A stretch of 64,000 bases of DNA. Origin: Mycolicibacter heraklionensis. GTDB lineage: Bacteria; Actinomycetota; Actinomycetes; Mycobacteriales; Mycobacteriaceae. The notes beneath the pieces are model-generated. The model was not told the DNA's origin. It searched no databases and worked only from the letters and a program-made list of their open reading frames with translations. A program made the position numbers and the translations under genes. Every line of letters begins with the position of its first letter. The first letter of the stretch is position 1. The stretch is taken from the NCBI GenBank assembly GCA_001673575.1, contig LZME01000115.1, positions 18,793 through 82,792 of the forward strand, written 5' to 3'. Positions 18,347-28,671 of this stretch are shown here, one piece after another.

Positions 18347-18820
18347 TCAGGCCGGCGTCACCCAGGTGGTGATATCGGCGTGCACCACCTCGACGCCCGC
18401 CTTGTCGGTGATGCTGACCGGCACCACCACCTCGGTGCCTTCGGTGATCGAATTGAAGTCCGGTGGGTCCAGCCGGGCCGTCGCCCGCAACGACGTCGTC
18501 GCCTTGGCCAGGTAAGCCACGTTCATCGCCTTGGGAATCCAGCGGTGACTGCGCGGCACGGTGGCCTCCATCAACATCCCCATCGCGACTTCGGCCGCGT
18601 TGCAGGACGCGATCGCGTGCACGGTGTGCAGGTGGTTGTAGACGAACGGCCACTTGGGTACCAGCACCTCGGCCAGCCCGGGCTCCATCCGGACCACGTG
18701 CGGAAGGACCGAGGCGAAGTAGGGGACCCGGGCCATCGCCGCGGCCGAGAACAGCCGGGTGCCGCCGGGGATGCCCGCCAGCCGTCGCCATGTCTGATAT
18801 GTACTGGTAGATCCGGTCAC
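18347..18820 (-). CDS. Hotdog-fold DUF4442/thioesterase-like protein
   Basis: 157-residue protein matching the DUF4442 hotdog group: a central helix HTVHAIASCNAAEVAMGMLM followed by beta-rich segments (MNVAYLAKATTSLRATA, EVVVPVSITDKAGVEVVHADI). Relatives are predicted acyl-CoA thioesterases. No experimental function is known for this gene. GTG 18820 is the start. An inverted repeat immediately upstream (18829-18848) looks like an operator, so the gene is probably regulated. It converges on the esterase and diverges from the S10 operon. Confidence 0.75.
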   Translation of the reverse strand: MTGSTSTYQTWRRLAGIPGGTRLFSAAAMARVPYFASVLPHVVRMEPGLAEVLVPKWPFVYNHLHTVHAIASCNAAEVAMGMLMEATVPRSHRWIPKAMNVAYLAKATTSLRATARLDPPDFNSITEGTEVVVPVSITDKAGVEVVHADITTWVTPA

Positions 18821-18828
18821 GGTGAGCT

Positions 18829-18848
18829 ACCTTACCGGCAAGTAAGGT
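18829..18848. promoter_or_regulatory. Inverted-repeat operator upstream of the thioesterase-like gene
   Basis: ACCTTAC (18829-18835) and GTAAGGT (18842-18848) are perfect 7-bp arms with a 6-nt spacer, starting nine bases from the GTG at 18820. The size and symmetry resemble a TetR-family site. No regulator gene is adjacent. Confidence 0.5.
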
Positions 18849-18965
18849 CTGTCGCCGGTCCGCTCGCCGCCGGCCGGCCGCAAGGTCCGGGGGCGCTGGC
18901 GCCGGGTTGACGCCGAGGTTCGGGCGTCACACCTCCTTCGGCGAGCCTGGCTAAACCGCGGGGAT

Positions 18966-18996
18966 TTGGCCGCTGACCCGATCTGGGGCATACTAT
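18966..18996 (+). promoter_or_regulatory. S10 operon promoter
   Basis: TTGGCC (18966-18971) and TACTAT (18991-18996), 19 bp apart, followed by TCAGG. The -10 is a good SigA match and the arrangement resembles the spc promoter at 34280-34308. Transcription would begin near 19003. Confidence 0.6.
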
Positions 18997-19002
18997 TCAG
19001 GT

Positions 19003-19283
19003 TCGCCTGCGCCGGGGTTGACCCTGGCCGGGCATACGACCAGCGCCCACCCGGGCGCGTCCGGTCCCATTCTCGCCGTACGGAGCATTTTCGCCGTGCA
19101 CGGGGCCGTGTGAGGGCGACACGCCCGACCGCGGGGACCGGTGGACCAGGACAGGTAAACAGCGGCGGCAGCGCCCAGCGCAGTGTCGACACCGGGCCCT
19201 CGGGTTCGAAAAGGTAGCGACGAGCTGGGGCACATAAGGGTTCGAAACACGGACCCCCTTTGCAGGAGTGAGGTAGCAGAAGC
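19003..19283 (+). other. Long untranslated leader of the S10 operon
   Basis: About 280 nt lie between the inferred start point and the rpsJ GTG. The region is GC-rich and has no convincing gene of its own. In other bacteria S10-operon leaders can fold for feedback by a ribosomal protein; no specific known leader structure is recognised here. An AGGAG at 19264-19268 precedes rpsJ. Confidence 0.45.
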
Positions 19284-19589
19284 GTGGCGGGACAAAAGAT
19301 CCGCATCAGGCTCAAGGCCTACGACCACGAGGCGATTGACGCCTCGGCGCGCAAGATCGTTGAGACGGTCACTCGTACCGGTGCGTCCGTAGTCGGCCCG
19401 GTGCCACTGCCGACCGAGAAGAACGTGTATTGCGTTATCCGGTCCCCGCACAAGTACAAGGACTCGCGGGAGCACTTCGAGATGCGCACCCACAAGCGGC
19501 TTATCGACATCCTCGACCCCACGCCGAAGACCGTTGACGCTTTGATGCGCATCGATCTGCCGGCCAGCGTCGACGTCAATATCCAATAG
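19284..19589 (+). CDS. rpsJ: 30S ribosomal protein S10
   Basis: First gene of the S10 operon. S10 sits in the head of the small subunit and in other bacteria also forms the NusE antitermination partner with NusB. It has 101 residues, the normal length, with the signature [12 protein letters not shown] and the conserved HKRLIDI. It starts at GTG 19284. The gene order rpsJ-rplC-rplD-rplW-rplB-rpsS-rplV-rpsC-rplP-rpmC-rpsQ that follows is the standard one. Confidence 0.99.
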
Positions 19590-19615
19590 ATCCCAGTAGG
19601 AAGCTACCGAAAACC

Positions 19616-20269
19616 ATGGCACGCAAAGGTATTTTGGGTACCAAACTGGGCATGACGCAGGTGTTCGACGAGAACAACAAGGTCGTGCCGGTCACGGTCG
19701 TCAAGGCCGGGCCAAACGTGGTGACCCGCATCCGTACCCCCGAGCGCGACGGCTACAGCGCCGTGCAGCTCGCCTACGGCGAGATCAGCCCCCGCAAGGT
19801 GAACAAGCCGGTCACCGGTCAGTACGCCGCCGCGGGTGTGAACCCCCGCCGCCACCTGGCCGAGTTGCGGCTGGACAGCGAAGAGGCAGCGGCCGCCTAT
19901 GAAATCGGCCAGGAACTGACCGCCGAGATTTTCAGTGACGGCAGCTACGTCGACGTCACCGGAACCTCCAAGGGCAAGGGCTACGCCGGCACCATGAAGC
20001 GGCACGGCTTCCGGGGCCAGGGCGCCGGTCACGGCGCTCAGGCGGTGCACCGCCGGCCGGGTTCGATCGGTGGCTGCTCGACCCCCGGCCGGGTGTTCAA
20101 GGGCACCCGGATGTCGGGCCGGATGGGCAGCGACCGTGTCACCACCCAGAACCTGGTGGTGCACAAGGTCGACGCCGAGAACGGTGTGCTGTTGATCAAG
20201 GGCGCCATTCCGGGCCGCAACGGTGGGCTGGTTCTGGTCCGCAGCGCGATCAAAAAGGGTGAGAAGTAA
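19616..20269 (+). CDS. rplC: 50S ribosomal protein L3
   Basis: 217-residue L3, an early assembly protein whose central loop approaches the peptidyl transferase centre. The signature [19 protein letters not shown] is intact near residues 130-148. The last A of its TAA stop is the first base of the rplD ATG (TAATG), so the two are translationally coupled. Confidence 0.99.
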   Translation: MARKGILGTKLGMTQVFDENNKVVPVTVVKAGPNVVTRIRTPERDGYSAVQLAYGEISPRKVNKPVTGQYAAAGVNPRRHLAELRLDSEEAAAAYEIGQELTAEIFSDGSYVDVTGTSKGKGYAGTMKRHGFRGQGAGHGAQAVHRRPGSIGGCSTPGRVFKGTRMSGRMGSDRVTTQNLVVHKVDAENGVLLIKGAIPGRNGGLVLVRSAIKKGEK

Positions 20270-20931
20270 TGGCCGGCATCAAGATTGACGTCAAGACTCC
20301 GGACGGCAAGTCCAGCGGCTCGGTTGAGCTGCCCGCCGAGCTGTTCGACGCTCCCGCCAACATCGCGCTCATGCACCAGGTGGTGATCGCTCAGTTGGCC
20401 GCGGCCCGTCAGGGTACGCACTCGACCAAGACCCGCGGTGAGGTCAGCGGCGGTGGCCGTAAGCCTTACCGGCAGAAGGGAACCGGCCGGGCCCGTCAGG
20501 GTTCGACCCGGGCGCCGCAGTTCACCGGCGGTGGCGTGGTGCACGGCCCCAAGCCGCGCGACTACAGCCAGCGCACCCCGAAGAAGATGATCGCCGCTGC
20601 CCTGCGCGGAGCGTTGTCGGACCGGGCGCGCAACGGCCGGATCCACGCGATCACCGAACTGGTGAGCGGACAGACGCCGTCGACCAAGGACGCCAAGACG
20701 TTCCTGGGCTCGATCACTGACCGCAAGCAGGTGCTGGTGGTCATCGGCCGGGCCGACGAGACGGGCGCCAAGAGCGTGCGCAACCTGCCGGGTGTGCACA
20801 TCCTGTCCCCGGACCAGCTCAACACCCACGATGTGCTGCGTGCCGACGACGTGGTGTTCAGCGTCGAGGCTCTGAACGACTACATCGCCAGAAACACAGC
20901 TCACACCACCGCTCAGGAGGTTTCGGCCTGA
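20269..20931 (+). CDS. rplD: 50S ribosomal protein L4
   Basis: 220-residue L4. The long internal loop that lines the exit tunnel is visible as [17 protein letters not shown] followed by the [13 protein letters not shown] segment. E. coli L4 is the autogenous regulator of its S10 operon; whether that holds here is unknown. One-base overlaps with rplC and rplW (TAATG, TGATG). Confidence 0.99.
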   Translation: MAGIKIDVKTPDGKSSGSVELPAELFDAPANIALMHQVVIAQLAAARQGTHSTKTRGEVSGGGRKPYRQKGTGRARQGSTRAPQFTGGGVVHGPKPRDYSQRTPKKMIAAALRGALSDRARNGRIHAITELVSGQTPSTKDAKTFLGSITDRKQVLVVIGRADETGAKSVRNLPGVHILSPDQLNTHDVLRADDVVFSVEALNDYIARNTAHTTAQEVSA

Positions 20932-21233
20932 TGGCGACCATCACCGACCCCCGCGACATCATCCTCGCGCCGGTCATCTCCGAGAAGTCCTACGGACTGA
21001 TCGAGGACAACGTGTACACGTTCGTGGTGCACCCGGACTCGAACAAGACGCAGATCAAGATCGCGATCGAGAAGATCTTCGCGGTCAAGGTTTCGTCGGT
21101 GAACACCGCGAACCGGCCGGGCAAGCGCAAGCGGTCCCGGACCGGCTACGGCAAGCGCAAGGACACCAAGCGCGCCATTGTGACTCTGGCGCCCGGCAGC
21201 AAGCCGATCGACCTGTTCGCCGCACCGGCCTGA
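20931..21233 (+). CDS. rplW: 50S ribosomal protein L23
   Basis: 100-residue L23 at the tunnel exit, a docking site for trigger factor and signal recognition particle. The rRNA-binding basic segment [20 protein letters not shown] is present. It overlaps rplD by one base; rplB follows after 27 bases. Confidence 0.99.
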   Translation: MATITDPRDIILAPVISEKSYGLIEDNVYTFVVHPDSNKTQIKIAIEKIFAVKVSSVNTANRPGKRKRSRTGYGKRKDTKRAIVTLAPGSKPIDLFAAPA

Positions 21234-21260
21234 CCGGAGTGAGAGAGAGATCTAACTGAC

Positions 21261-22097
21261 ATGGGAATCCGCAAGTACAAGCCGACGACCCCCGGTCGTC
21301 GCGGTGCCAGCGTCTCCGATTTCGCTGAGCTCACCCGCTCTCACCCGGAGAAGTCGCTGGTCCGGCCGCTGCACGGCCATGGTGGGCGTAACGCCCACGG
21401 CCGGATCACCACCCGGCACAAGGGTGGCGGTCACAAGCGTGCCTACCGCGTGATCGACTTCCGTCGGCACGACAAGGACGGCGTCAACGCCAAGGTCGCC
21501 CACATCGAGTACGACCCGAACCGCACTGCGCGTATCGCGCTGCTGCACTACCTGGACGGTGAGAAGCGCTACATCATCGCCCCCCAGGGTCTGTCTCAGG
21601 GCGACGTGGTGGAATCGGGCGCCAACGCCGACATCAAGCCGGGCAACAACCTGCCGCTGCGCAACATCCCCGCCGGCACCCTGGTGCACGCGGTGGAGCT
21701 GCGCCCGGGAGGCGGGGCCAAGCTGGCCCGCTCGGCTGGGTCCAGCATCCAGCTGTTGGGTAAGGAAGGCGCCTACGCCTCGCTGCGTATGCCTTCGGGC
21801 GAGATCCGCCGAGTCGACGTGCGCTGCCGCGCCACCGTCGGCGAGGTGGGTAACGCCGAGCAGGCCAACATCAACTGGGGTAAGGCCGGCCGTATGCGAT
21901 GGAAGGGCAAGCGCCCGACCGTCCGTGGTGTCGTCATGAACCCGGTGGACCACCCGCACGGTGGTGGTGAGGGCAAGACCTCCGGCGGCCGGCACCCGGT
22001 CAGCCCGTGGGGTAAGCCGGAGGGTCGCACCCGCCGGCCGAACAAGCCCAGCGACAAGCTCATCGTCCGACGCCGGCGCACCGGCAAGAAGCGCTAG
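21261..22097 (+). CDS. rplB: 50S ribosomal protein L2
   Basis: 278-residue L2, needed for subunit association and peptidyl transferase integrity. The signature [18 protein letters not shown] includes the conserved histidine close to the catalytic centre. GAGAGAGA lies ahead of the ATG. Confidence 0.99.
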   Translation: MGIRKYKPTTPGRRGASVSDFAELTRSHPEKSLVRPLHGHGGRNAHGRITTRHKGGGHKRAYRVIDFRRHDKDGVNAKVAHIEYDPNRTARIALLHYLDGEKRYIIAPQGLSQGDVVESGANADIKPGNNLPLRNIPAGTLVHAVELRPGGGAKLARSAGSSIQLLGKEGAYASLRMPSGEIRRVDVRCRATVGEVGNAEQANINWGKAGRMRWKGKRPTVRGVVMNPVDHPHGGGEGKTSGGRHPVSPWGKPEGRTRRPNKPSDKLIVRRRRTGKKR

Positions 22098-22114
22098 GAA
22101 TCGGAGGGAAAGCG

Positions 22115-22392
22115 ATGCCACGCAGCCTCAAGAAGGGTCCGTTCGTCGACGACCATCTGCTCAAGAAGGTCGACGTTCAGAACGAGAAGAACACCAAGCA
22201 GGTCATCAAGACCTGGTCGCGTCGGTCGACGATCATCCCGGACTTCATCGGGCACACGTTCGCCGTACACGATGGCCGCAAGCATGTTCCGGTATTCGTC
22301 ACCGAGTCGATGGTCGGGCACAAGCTCGGCGAATTTGCTCCGACGCGCACCTTCAAGGGACACATCAAAGACGACCGGAAGGCTAAGCGCCG

Positions 22393-22396
<4 letters not shown>
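22115..22396 (+). CDS. rpsS: 30S ribosomal protein S19
   Basis: 93-residue S19 of the small-subunit head, contacting the inter-subunit bridge to 23S rRNA. The signature around [15 protein letters not shown] is intact. GGAGGGAAAGCG upstream is a strong ribosome-binding site. Its stop overlaps the rplV GTG by four bases. Confidence 0.99.
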
Positions 22397-23861
<1,465 letters not shown>

Positions 23862-23863
23862 TC

Positions 23864-24280
23864 ATGTTGATTCCCCGTAAGGTCAAGCACCGCAAGCAGC
23901 ATCACCCCAAGCAGCGCGGCATCGCCAGCGGCGGCACCGCGGTGACGTTTGGTGAGTACGGTATCCAGGCACTGGAGCACGCCTACATCACCAACCGGCA
24001 GATCGAGTCGGCTCGTATCGCCATCAACCGGCACATCAAGCGTGGCGGCAAGGTGTGGATCAACATCTTCCCGGACCGTCCGCTGACCAAGAAGCCTGCC
24101 GAAACCCGCATGGGTTCCGGTAAGGGTTCGCCGGAGTGGTGGGTCGCCAACGTCAAGCCGGGCCGGGTGCTGTTCGAGCTGAGCTACCCGAACGAGGCCA
24201 TTGCCCGCGCCGCACTGACCCGGGCGATCCACAAGCTGCCGATCAAGGCGCGCATCGTGACCCGAGAGGAGCAGTTCTGA
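23864..24280 (+). CDS. rplP: 50S ribosomal protein L16
   Basis: 138-residue L16 near the A-site tRNA elbow. Segments [19 protein letters not shown] and the arginine-rich N-terminus [14 protein letters not shown] are diagnostic. It overlaps rpmC by one base (TGATG). Confidence 0.99.
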   Translation: MLIPRKVKHRKQHHPKQRGIASGGTAVTFGEYGIQALEHAYITNRQIESARIAINRHIKRGGKVWINIFPDRPLTKKPAETRMGSGKGSPEWWVANVKPGRVLFELSYPNEAIARAALTRAIHKLPIKARIVTREEQF

Positions 24281-24522
24281 TGGCAGTGGGAGTTACCGCT
24301 GGCGAACTGCGCGAGCTTAACGGCGACGAACTCGTCGAGCAGCTGCGCGAGTCCAAAGAGGAGCTGTTCAACCTGCGTTTCCAGATGGCGACCGGGCAGC
24401 TCACCAACAACCGTCGGCTCCGCACGGTGCGCCACCAGATCGCGCGCATCTACACCGTGTTGCGCGAACGGGAACTGGGCCTGGCGTCCGGTCCCGCTGG
24501 TTCTGAAGGCGAGGCATCGTAA
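24280..24522 (+). CDS. rpmC: 50S ribosomal protein L29
   Basis: 80-residue helical-hairpin protein next to L23 at the tunnel exit. ATG 24280 is set by the TGATG overlap with rplP; a longer in-frame reading from 24136 lies inside rplP and is discarded. Conserved [18 protein letters not shown] and [13 protein letters not shown] are present. Confidence 0.98.
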   Translation: MAVGVTAGELRELNGDELVEQLRESKEELFNLRFQMATGQLTNNRRLRTVRHQIARIYTVLRERELGLASGPAGSEGEAS

Positions 24523-24839
24523 TGGCACAGGCTGCAAAGGCTAACGCCGCGGAGAAGGGTCCCAAGCACACCGCGCGCACGGAGACCCCTCGGGGCCGCC
24601 GCAAGACCCAGATCGGCTACGTGGTCAGCGACAAGATGGAGAAGACCATCGTCGTCGAGCTCGAGGACCGCGTGAAGCACCCGCTGTACGGCAAGATCAT
24701 CCGGACCACCAAGAAGGTCAAGGCGCACGACGAGAACAACACGGCCGGCATCGGCGACCGCGTGTCGCTGATGGAGACCCGTCCGTTGTCGGCGTCGAAG
24801 CGCTGGCGCCTGGTCGAGATCCTGGAGAAGGCCAAGTAA
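24522..24839 (+). CDS. rpsQ: 30S ribosomal protein S17
   Basis: 105-residue primary 16S-binding protein with an OB fold. The core [20 protein letters not shown] to LVEILEKAK is preceded by about 30 extra residues rich in Ala, Lys and Arg, longer than the E. coli protein. Last gene of the S10 transcript; a large terminator follows. Confidence 0.98.
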   Translation: MAQAAKANAAEKGPKHTARTETPRGRRKTQIGYVVSDKMEKTIVVELEDRVKHPLYGKIIRTTKKVKAHDENNTAGIGDRVSLMETRPLSASKRWRLVEILEKAK

Positions 24840-24842
24840 TTC

Positions 24843-24909
24843 GGCGTCGTAGTAACGACGCCGTAGTCACGACCGAGCCCCGCGACCTGTGTCGCGGGGC
24901 TTGGTCGTG
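24843..24909. terminator. Double hairpin terminator at the end of the S10 operon
   Basis: First hairpin: GGCGTCGT (24843-24850) with ACGACGCC (24855-24862). Second: a 19-bp stem with one G-U pair, 24868-24886 with 24891-24909, loop CTGT, followed by TTTGGGG. It lies between convergent genes and should also stop the leftward eccE transcript. Confidence 0.85.
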
Positions 24910-24927
24910 TTTGGGGTCGGGTCCGGG

Positions 24928-26127
24928 TCACGCCGGCACTTTGACCCGCGCCAATGGTTGCGGCGCGGTCGGGCCGAGCGGAACCTGCAGCGAATCCTCG
25001 CCGCTGAGCACCCGGGCCGGGACCGCCAGCGTGCGTTGGGTCGGCGTCGGCAGGCTGGTACTCAGGGCCGTCAACTGGCGGCCGTTGAGACGGTTCAATC
25101 CGGCCGAGGCGTTCCGGCGCAACCTACTCGCGGTGTGGTAGCGCACCAGGACCGCGACGTCGGTGTGGCGCTGCTGCGGCGTCAGGCGCACCGTGACCGC
25201 GGTCGTATCGGTCTCCGGCAGCCACAGCCGCTCGAGATTCTCCGTGGAGATGTCGCGCGGCGACATCCAGAATGTGGCCGCGAACTGCTTGGGGCCCTTG
25301 CTCTCTTTCTGCTTCAGTCGGCGGCGACGTCGGCGGAGCCGGGTGGGCTGTAGACCGGCCAAGAGAGCCGCGTCGACCTGGTCGAACTCGTGGGCGGACA
25401 GGATGCGCGCGTCCAGGTGACGTTCGCACAGGTCGCGGGCCAGTCGTTCGGTGGCTACGGCCAGGGTCGCGGCGACTGAGTCGCGAACCGCCACCGCCTC
25501 GGTGTTGTGCATCGGATCCATCCGCAGGATCAGCCAGTTGTCTTGTGGCCCGCAGGATCCGGGCCCATGGACCGCCGCCGCGTCGGTGGCGCGTTCGTCA
25601 TCGGGGGAGTCGGTGGGGGAGTCGCACGTTCGTACCGACACGATGTCGATCCCATCCAGGCGTACGTCGAATTGGCGCAGGCCGGCGGCGACGAGCTCAG
25701 CGGAGAGAGTCGGCACCGGCGCCGGCACGCGGCGATGCCGCCCAGTCGCTTCGGAGGGTGTGGCTGGTACGGCGATCACCGACACCAGCCGCCCGCGGTG
25801 TTCGCGTACTCCGACGACGTCGCGACTGTAGCGACGGCGGTGGTCGAAGCCGGGCGTACAGCCTTCGGTGAGAAACGCTGCAGGGGTCGCGAAGCGATCG
25901 AGCAGCCGCGCCAACGCGATTGCCGTCAGCGGTACCCGACGGTGCGTGATCAACGCGGCCGTCGACAGCACCGCGGCAACGCCCACCGCCGGCCACCATG
26001 CGCGCTCGGGGGGCCCGAGCTGGGCCGGCCAATGACGGCCGACCCACAAGATGCCGATGTCGATCAGAAACACCGTGGTCACGCGTAGCCAAGACAGATT
26101 GAGCCCCAACGAATGCTGCGCCCTCAT
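24928..26127 (-). CDS. eccE: Type VII secretion protein EccE, ESX-5-like, outside an ESX locus
   Basis: 399-residue membrane protein. Two N-terminal transmembrane helices (about residues 9-28 and 44-60) are followed by the EccE domain. The segments LSWLRVT near the start, GCTPGFDHRRR, VGVREHRGRLVSVI, LRQFDVRLDGIDIVSV and LNRLNGRQL are strongly reminiscent of EccE5 of M. tuberculosis, as recalled. EccE forms the outer rim of the ESX membrane complex. ATG 26127 (MRAQHSLGLNLSW) matches the start of EccE5, in preference to a TTG at 26139. No eccB, eccC, eccD, mycP, PE/PPE or Esx gene lies nearby, so this is a stand-alone copy. Confidence 0.85.
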   Translation of the reverse strand: MRAQHSLGLNLSWLRVTTVFLIDIGILWVGRHWPAQLGPPERAWWPAVGVAAVLSTAALITHRRVPLTAIALARLLDRFATPAAFLTEGCTPGFDHRRRYSRDVVGVREHRGRLVSVIAVPATPSEATGRHRRVPAPVPTLSAELVAAGLRQFDVRLDGIDIVSVRTCDSPTDSPDDERATDAAAVHGPGSCGPQDNWLILRMDPMHNTEAVAVRDSVAATLAVATERLARDLCERHLDARILSAHEFDQVDAALLAGLQPTRLRRRRRRLKQKESKGPKQFAATFWMSPRDISTENLERLWLPETDTTAVTVRLTPQQRHTDVAVLVRYHTASRLRRNASAGLNRLNGRQLTALSTSLPTPTQRTLAVPARVLSGEDSLQVPLGPTAPQPLARVKVPA

Positions 26128-26204
26128 CGCGGCGTCCAAGTCATGGTTCCCCCCAGAACTTCCATGAAGTGTGCGGTGACCGGGCTACCCGTTCCGTGCG
26201 CGGG

Positions 26205-26248
26205 CCAAACATCCCAGGCCCGGTGCGAGGGTGACCTGGGATGTTTGG
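26205..26248. terminator. Perfect 14-bp hairpin downstream of the secreted-protein gene
   Basis: CCAAACATCCCAGG (26205-26218) and CCTGGGATGTTTGG (26235-26248) are exact complements with a 16-nt loop. It lies 30 bases after the stop at 26278 on the minus strand and upstream of eccE, so it likely separates the two transcripts. Confidence 0.65.
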
Positions 26249-26277
26249 GGGTCGGTTGTCTCGACCTGCGACGCGCG

Positions 26278-27237
26278 TCAGAGTCCGAACAGGCTTGTTG
26301 GATCGAACATGCCCGAGATGTCCGGGAAGCCTCCGGCGAGGTCGGCCGCACCGCCTGCGGCATCGGCGCCCATCGCCGACAAACCGAAGGCGTCGCCCGG
26401 GTCAAGCAGCCCGGCCGCGTCGAAATCGGTCGGAATGTTGAAGTCGCCGAACGGCGTCGACAGGGTGTCGGTGATGGAATTGGCGGCGCCGTCGGCCCCG
26501 GGGATATCGGTATAGACGTTCTCGAACCCGTTGCCGAAGTTCATCACGTCATACACCGTTCCCACCGCGGGCAGGTCGGAGGCGGTCGCACCGGATGCCG
26601 GATCCACATCGGTGATCGTGAACTCGGTGTTGTGGATACCGCCGAACAGGTTCGTGACGTTCTCGCTGGCGGTCACGTTGCCGAGATCGGTGGCACTGCT
26701 TCCCGTGCCACTGGACACGTCGAACGACTGCTCACCCTCGCCGACCTGGAATAACGGCGGTGCGCTGAACAGCGGACTGAGCGGGGTGAAGCCCGCCGAT
26801 CCGTCGTCGAGGACGGGATTGAAGGTGGTGTCGCCGATGGTGAAGCCATCGCCGGTGCCGGGACTGGCGCCGGCGATGGCATCCGGGGCTCCGGCGGGCG
26901 TGGTGTCCGGTGTGCCGGTGATCGGCGGTATCGCGCCGGTATCACCGAGCGGCGACGGGCTGGGCGTACCGCCGGTGGGACTGAGAGCGCCCAGTTCGCC
27001 GAATGGGTTTGGGGCGGGTGTGGATGCCTCCGGGCCCAGCGCGCCGGCGTCGCCCAGGGCTCCTGTTCCTCCGGTACCGGCGACGTTGGTCGCCAGGTCG
27101 ACCGGAATCGCTGTGCTGCCGACATTTCCGGCCGCGCCGACACCGTTGTCGGCGAAAGCGACTGCCGCGGGCAGGAATGTGGTCGAGAGTAGACCCGCGG
27201 TGACCCCACCGGCCGACAATATGATCCGACGATTCAT
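26278..27237 (-). CDS. Secreted Gly/Pro/Thr-rich protein of unknown function
   Basis: 319 residues. A Sec signal peptide (MNRRIILSAGG... ending AAVAFA, cleavage before DNG) leads to a low-complexity region with GALGDAGALGPE and PSPSPLGDTG-like stretches up to about residue 130. A more ordered domain follows (FTIGDTTFNPVLDDG, GIHNTEFTITDVDP, VYDVMNFGNGFENVYTDIPG), and the end is Ala/Gly/Asp-rich. ATG 27237 is chosen because GGAAGGAA lies about 10 bases upstream and the signal peptide starts there; an in-frame extension to 27315 has no such support. No family is recognised. It is probably an exported cell-surface or extracellular protein. Confidence 0.75.
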   Translation of the reverse strand: MNRRIILSAGGVTAGLLSTTFLPAAVAFADNGVGAAGNVGSTAIPVDLATNVAGTGGTGALGDAGALGPEASTPAPNPFGELGALSPTGGTPSPSPLGDTGAIPPITGTPDTTPAGAPDAIAGASPGTGDGFTIGDTTFNPVLDDGSAGFTPLSPLFSAPPLFQVGEGEQSFDVSSGTGSSATDLGNVTASENVTNLFGGIHNTEFTITDVDPASGATASDLPAVGTVYDVMNFGNGFENVYTDIPGADGAANSITDTLSTPFGDFNIPTDFDAAGLLDPGDAFGLSAMGADAAGGAADLAGGFPDISGMFDPTSLFGL

Positions 27238-27688
27238 TTTCGGTGCGTTCCTTCCGTACTTGGGTAGCCCCGGCCCTGTGCGTTCCCCTTCGAACGAGCC
27301 GGGCGGTCTGGACACCGGCGTTCGCCCCTCGCGCGCACGACAAATCCAGTCCAGGCGTTGTAGTGGCGGCGATAATGTTGTGCGACAACGGATGTCCGGA
27401 TGTCAGGGACTCTGCCTCAACCCCCCTTGGCATCCTCGTCAGACGCTAACGGGTGGACGGCGCCGTCACCACCCCTGTGGGTGGATATTTCAACAGTTAA
27501 TCTCAATGTAGAGAATCGTCAGCGTCGATCGACGCACGTGAGGGCGGCGATGTAAGTCATTGCGGCAGTAGGTTTGCGACAACGATCAGCGTTCGTCGCG
27601 GGTTGGTCTCAGCCGCCTCAAAGTAATCGTGTTGGCGGAAGTCAACATTGGATTTGACCAATCGGCGCTGGCCGTCACACTGATCGCT
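27238..27688. other. Divergent intergenic region, secreted protein / LysR gene
   Basis: No gene is supported in these 451 bases. It contains a GTTGT-GCG-ACAAC inverted repeat at 27377-27389 and a T/A-rich stretch near 27490-27520 of the kind LysR proteins bind. Promoters of both neighbours must lie here. Confidence 0.5.
27654..27681 (+). promoter_or_regulatory. Candidate LysR-gene promoter, leaderless
   Basis: TTGACC (27654-27659), 16-bp spacer, CACACT (27676-27681), then seven bases to the ATG at 27689. There is no ribosome-binding site, which fits a leaderless transcript. Confidence 0.45.
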
Positions 27689-28633
27689 ATGGAGCTGCGG
27701 CAGCTGAAACACTTTGTCGCTGTGGCCGAGGAGCTGCACTTCACTCGGGCGGCTGCGAAGGTGCACGTGGTGCAGTCCACCCTCTCCGCATCGATCAGCA
27801 GCCTGGAGCAGGAGCTCGGAACAGCGCTGTTGGTCCGCAACAATCGCCGCGTCGACCTCACCACGGCTGGACTGGCTCTGCTGCCGGATGCACAGAATGC
27901 CCTGGCTGCGGCCGACCACGCGCGGGCCGCGGTCGACGCGGTCCGGGGAGTGCTGTGCGGGCGGCTGAGCATCGGGGTGATCCAGGGGCTGGGAACCGTC
28001 GATCTACCGGGGTTGCTGGCCCGGTATCACCGAAACTTTCCGCGAATCGAGATCACGCTGCGACACGACTCCATCGACACGTTGGTGCAGGCGACCGCCG
28101 ACGGAGCCGTGGACCTGGCCTTCGTCTGCCGGCCTTATGACGGGAGCCGGGTCAAGGACCTGTCGTTGGGAATCGAGCCGCTGGTGCTGGCGGTGCGCCG
28201 CGACGATCCGCTCGCGGCCAGCGATGTCGTCCCGCTGACTGACCTGCGGGAGCGCGAGTTCGTCGAGCGCCGGGCGGACCTTCGGACGCGCCTGCACATC
28301 GATGGCATCTGCGCCGATCTCGGTTTTGTCCCAACCGTCTGCGCCGAATCCAACAGTCCGCTCGACCTGGTCGACCTGGTTGCTGCGGGCTTGGGCGTGG
28401 CATTTCTGCCGCCGGCGTTGGTGGCGAAGTCGGATCAGCTGGTCGGGGTGGCAACCGATCCGGCGATCCCACGCGAGCTGGCGCTGATCACCCCGCTGGA
28501 GCGGGCACCCTCGCCGGCGGCCGCAGCCTTCCTCGGCGAGCTGGTGTCGGCCGGCGTCGGCGACAACCGGCCCTCGGCTCCGCGTGAGCGGCCCCCGGCT
28601 TCAAACGCTGCCGCTTCGGCACCGGGCCGGTAG
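27689..28633 (+). CDS. LysR-family transcriptional regulator
   Basis: 314 residues: N-terminal winged helix-turn-helix (ELRQLKHFVAVAEELHFTRA, ... SSLEQELGTALLVR) and a C-terminal periplasmic-binding-protein-like effector domain (from about residue 90). ATG 27689 begins directly with the conserved LysR start; an in-frame 20-residue extension has no support. It lies 38 bases upstream of atsA on the same strand, so it may be co-transcribed with or regulate the sulfatase. The effector is unknown. Confidence 0.93.
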   Translation: MELRQLKHFVAVAEELHFTRAAAKVHVVQSTLSASISSLEQELGTALLVRNNRRVDLTTAGLALLPDAQNALAAADHARAAVDAVRGVLCGRLSIGVIQGLGTVDLPGLLARYHRNFPRIEITLRHDSIDTLVQATADGAVDLAFVCRPYDGSRVKDLSLGIEPLVLAVRRDDPLAASDVVPLTDLREREFVERRADLRTRLHIDGICADLGFVPTVCAESNSPLDLVDLVAAGLGVAFLPPALVAKSDQLVGVATDPAIPRELALITPLERAPSPAAAAFLGELVSAGVGDNRPSAPRERPPASNAAASAPGR

Positions 28634-28671
28634 TGTCTCATCCGTTCCGGGGGCCGACAACGGAGTGAGCA

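Noticed and set aside
19018-19040. TTGACC/TACGAC pair as a second S10 promoter
   Set aside because: The spacer is only 11 bp, too short for a SigA promoter.
24136-24279. 48-residue N-terminal extension of L29
   Set aside because: It lies inside rplP in another frame; the TGATG overlap fixes the start at 24280.
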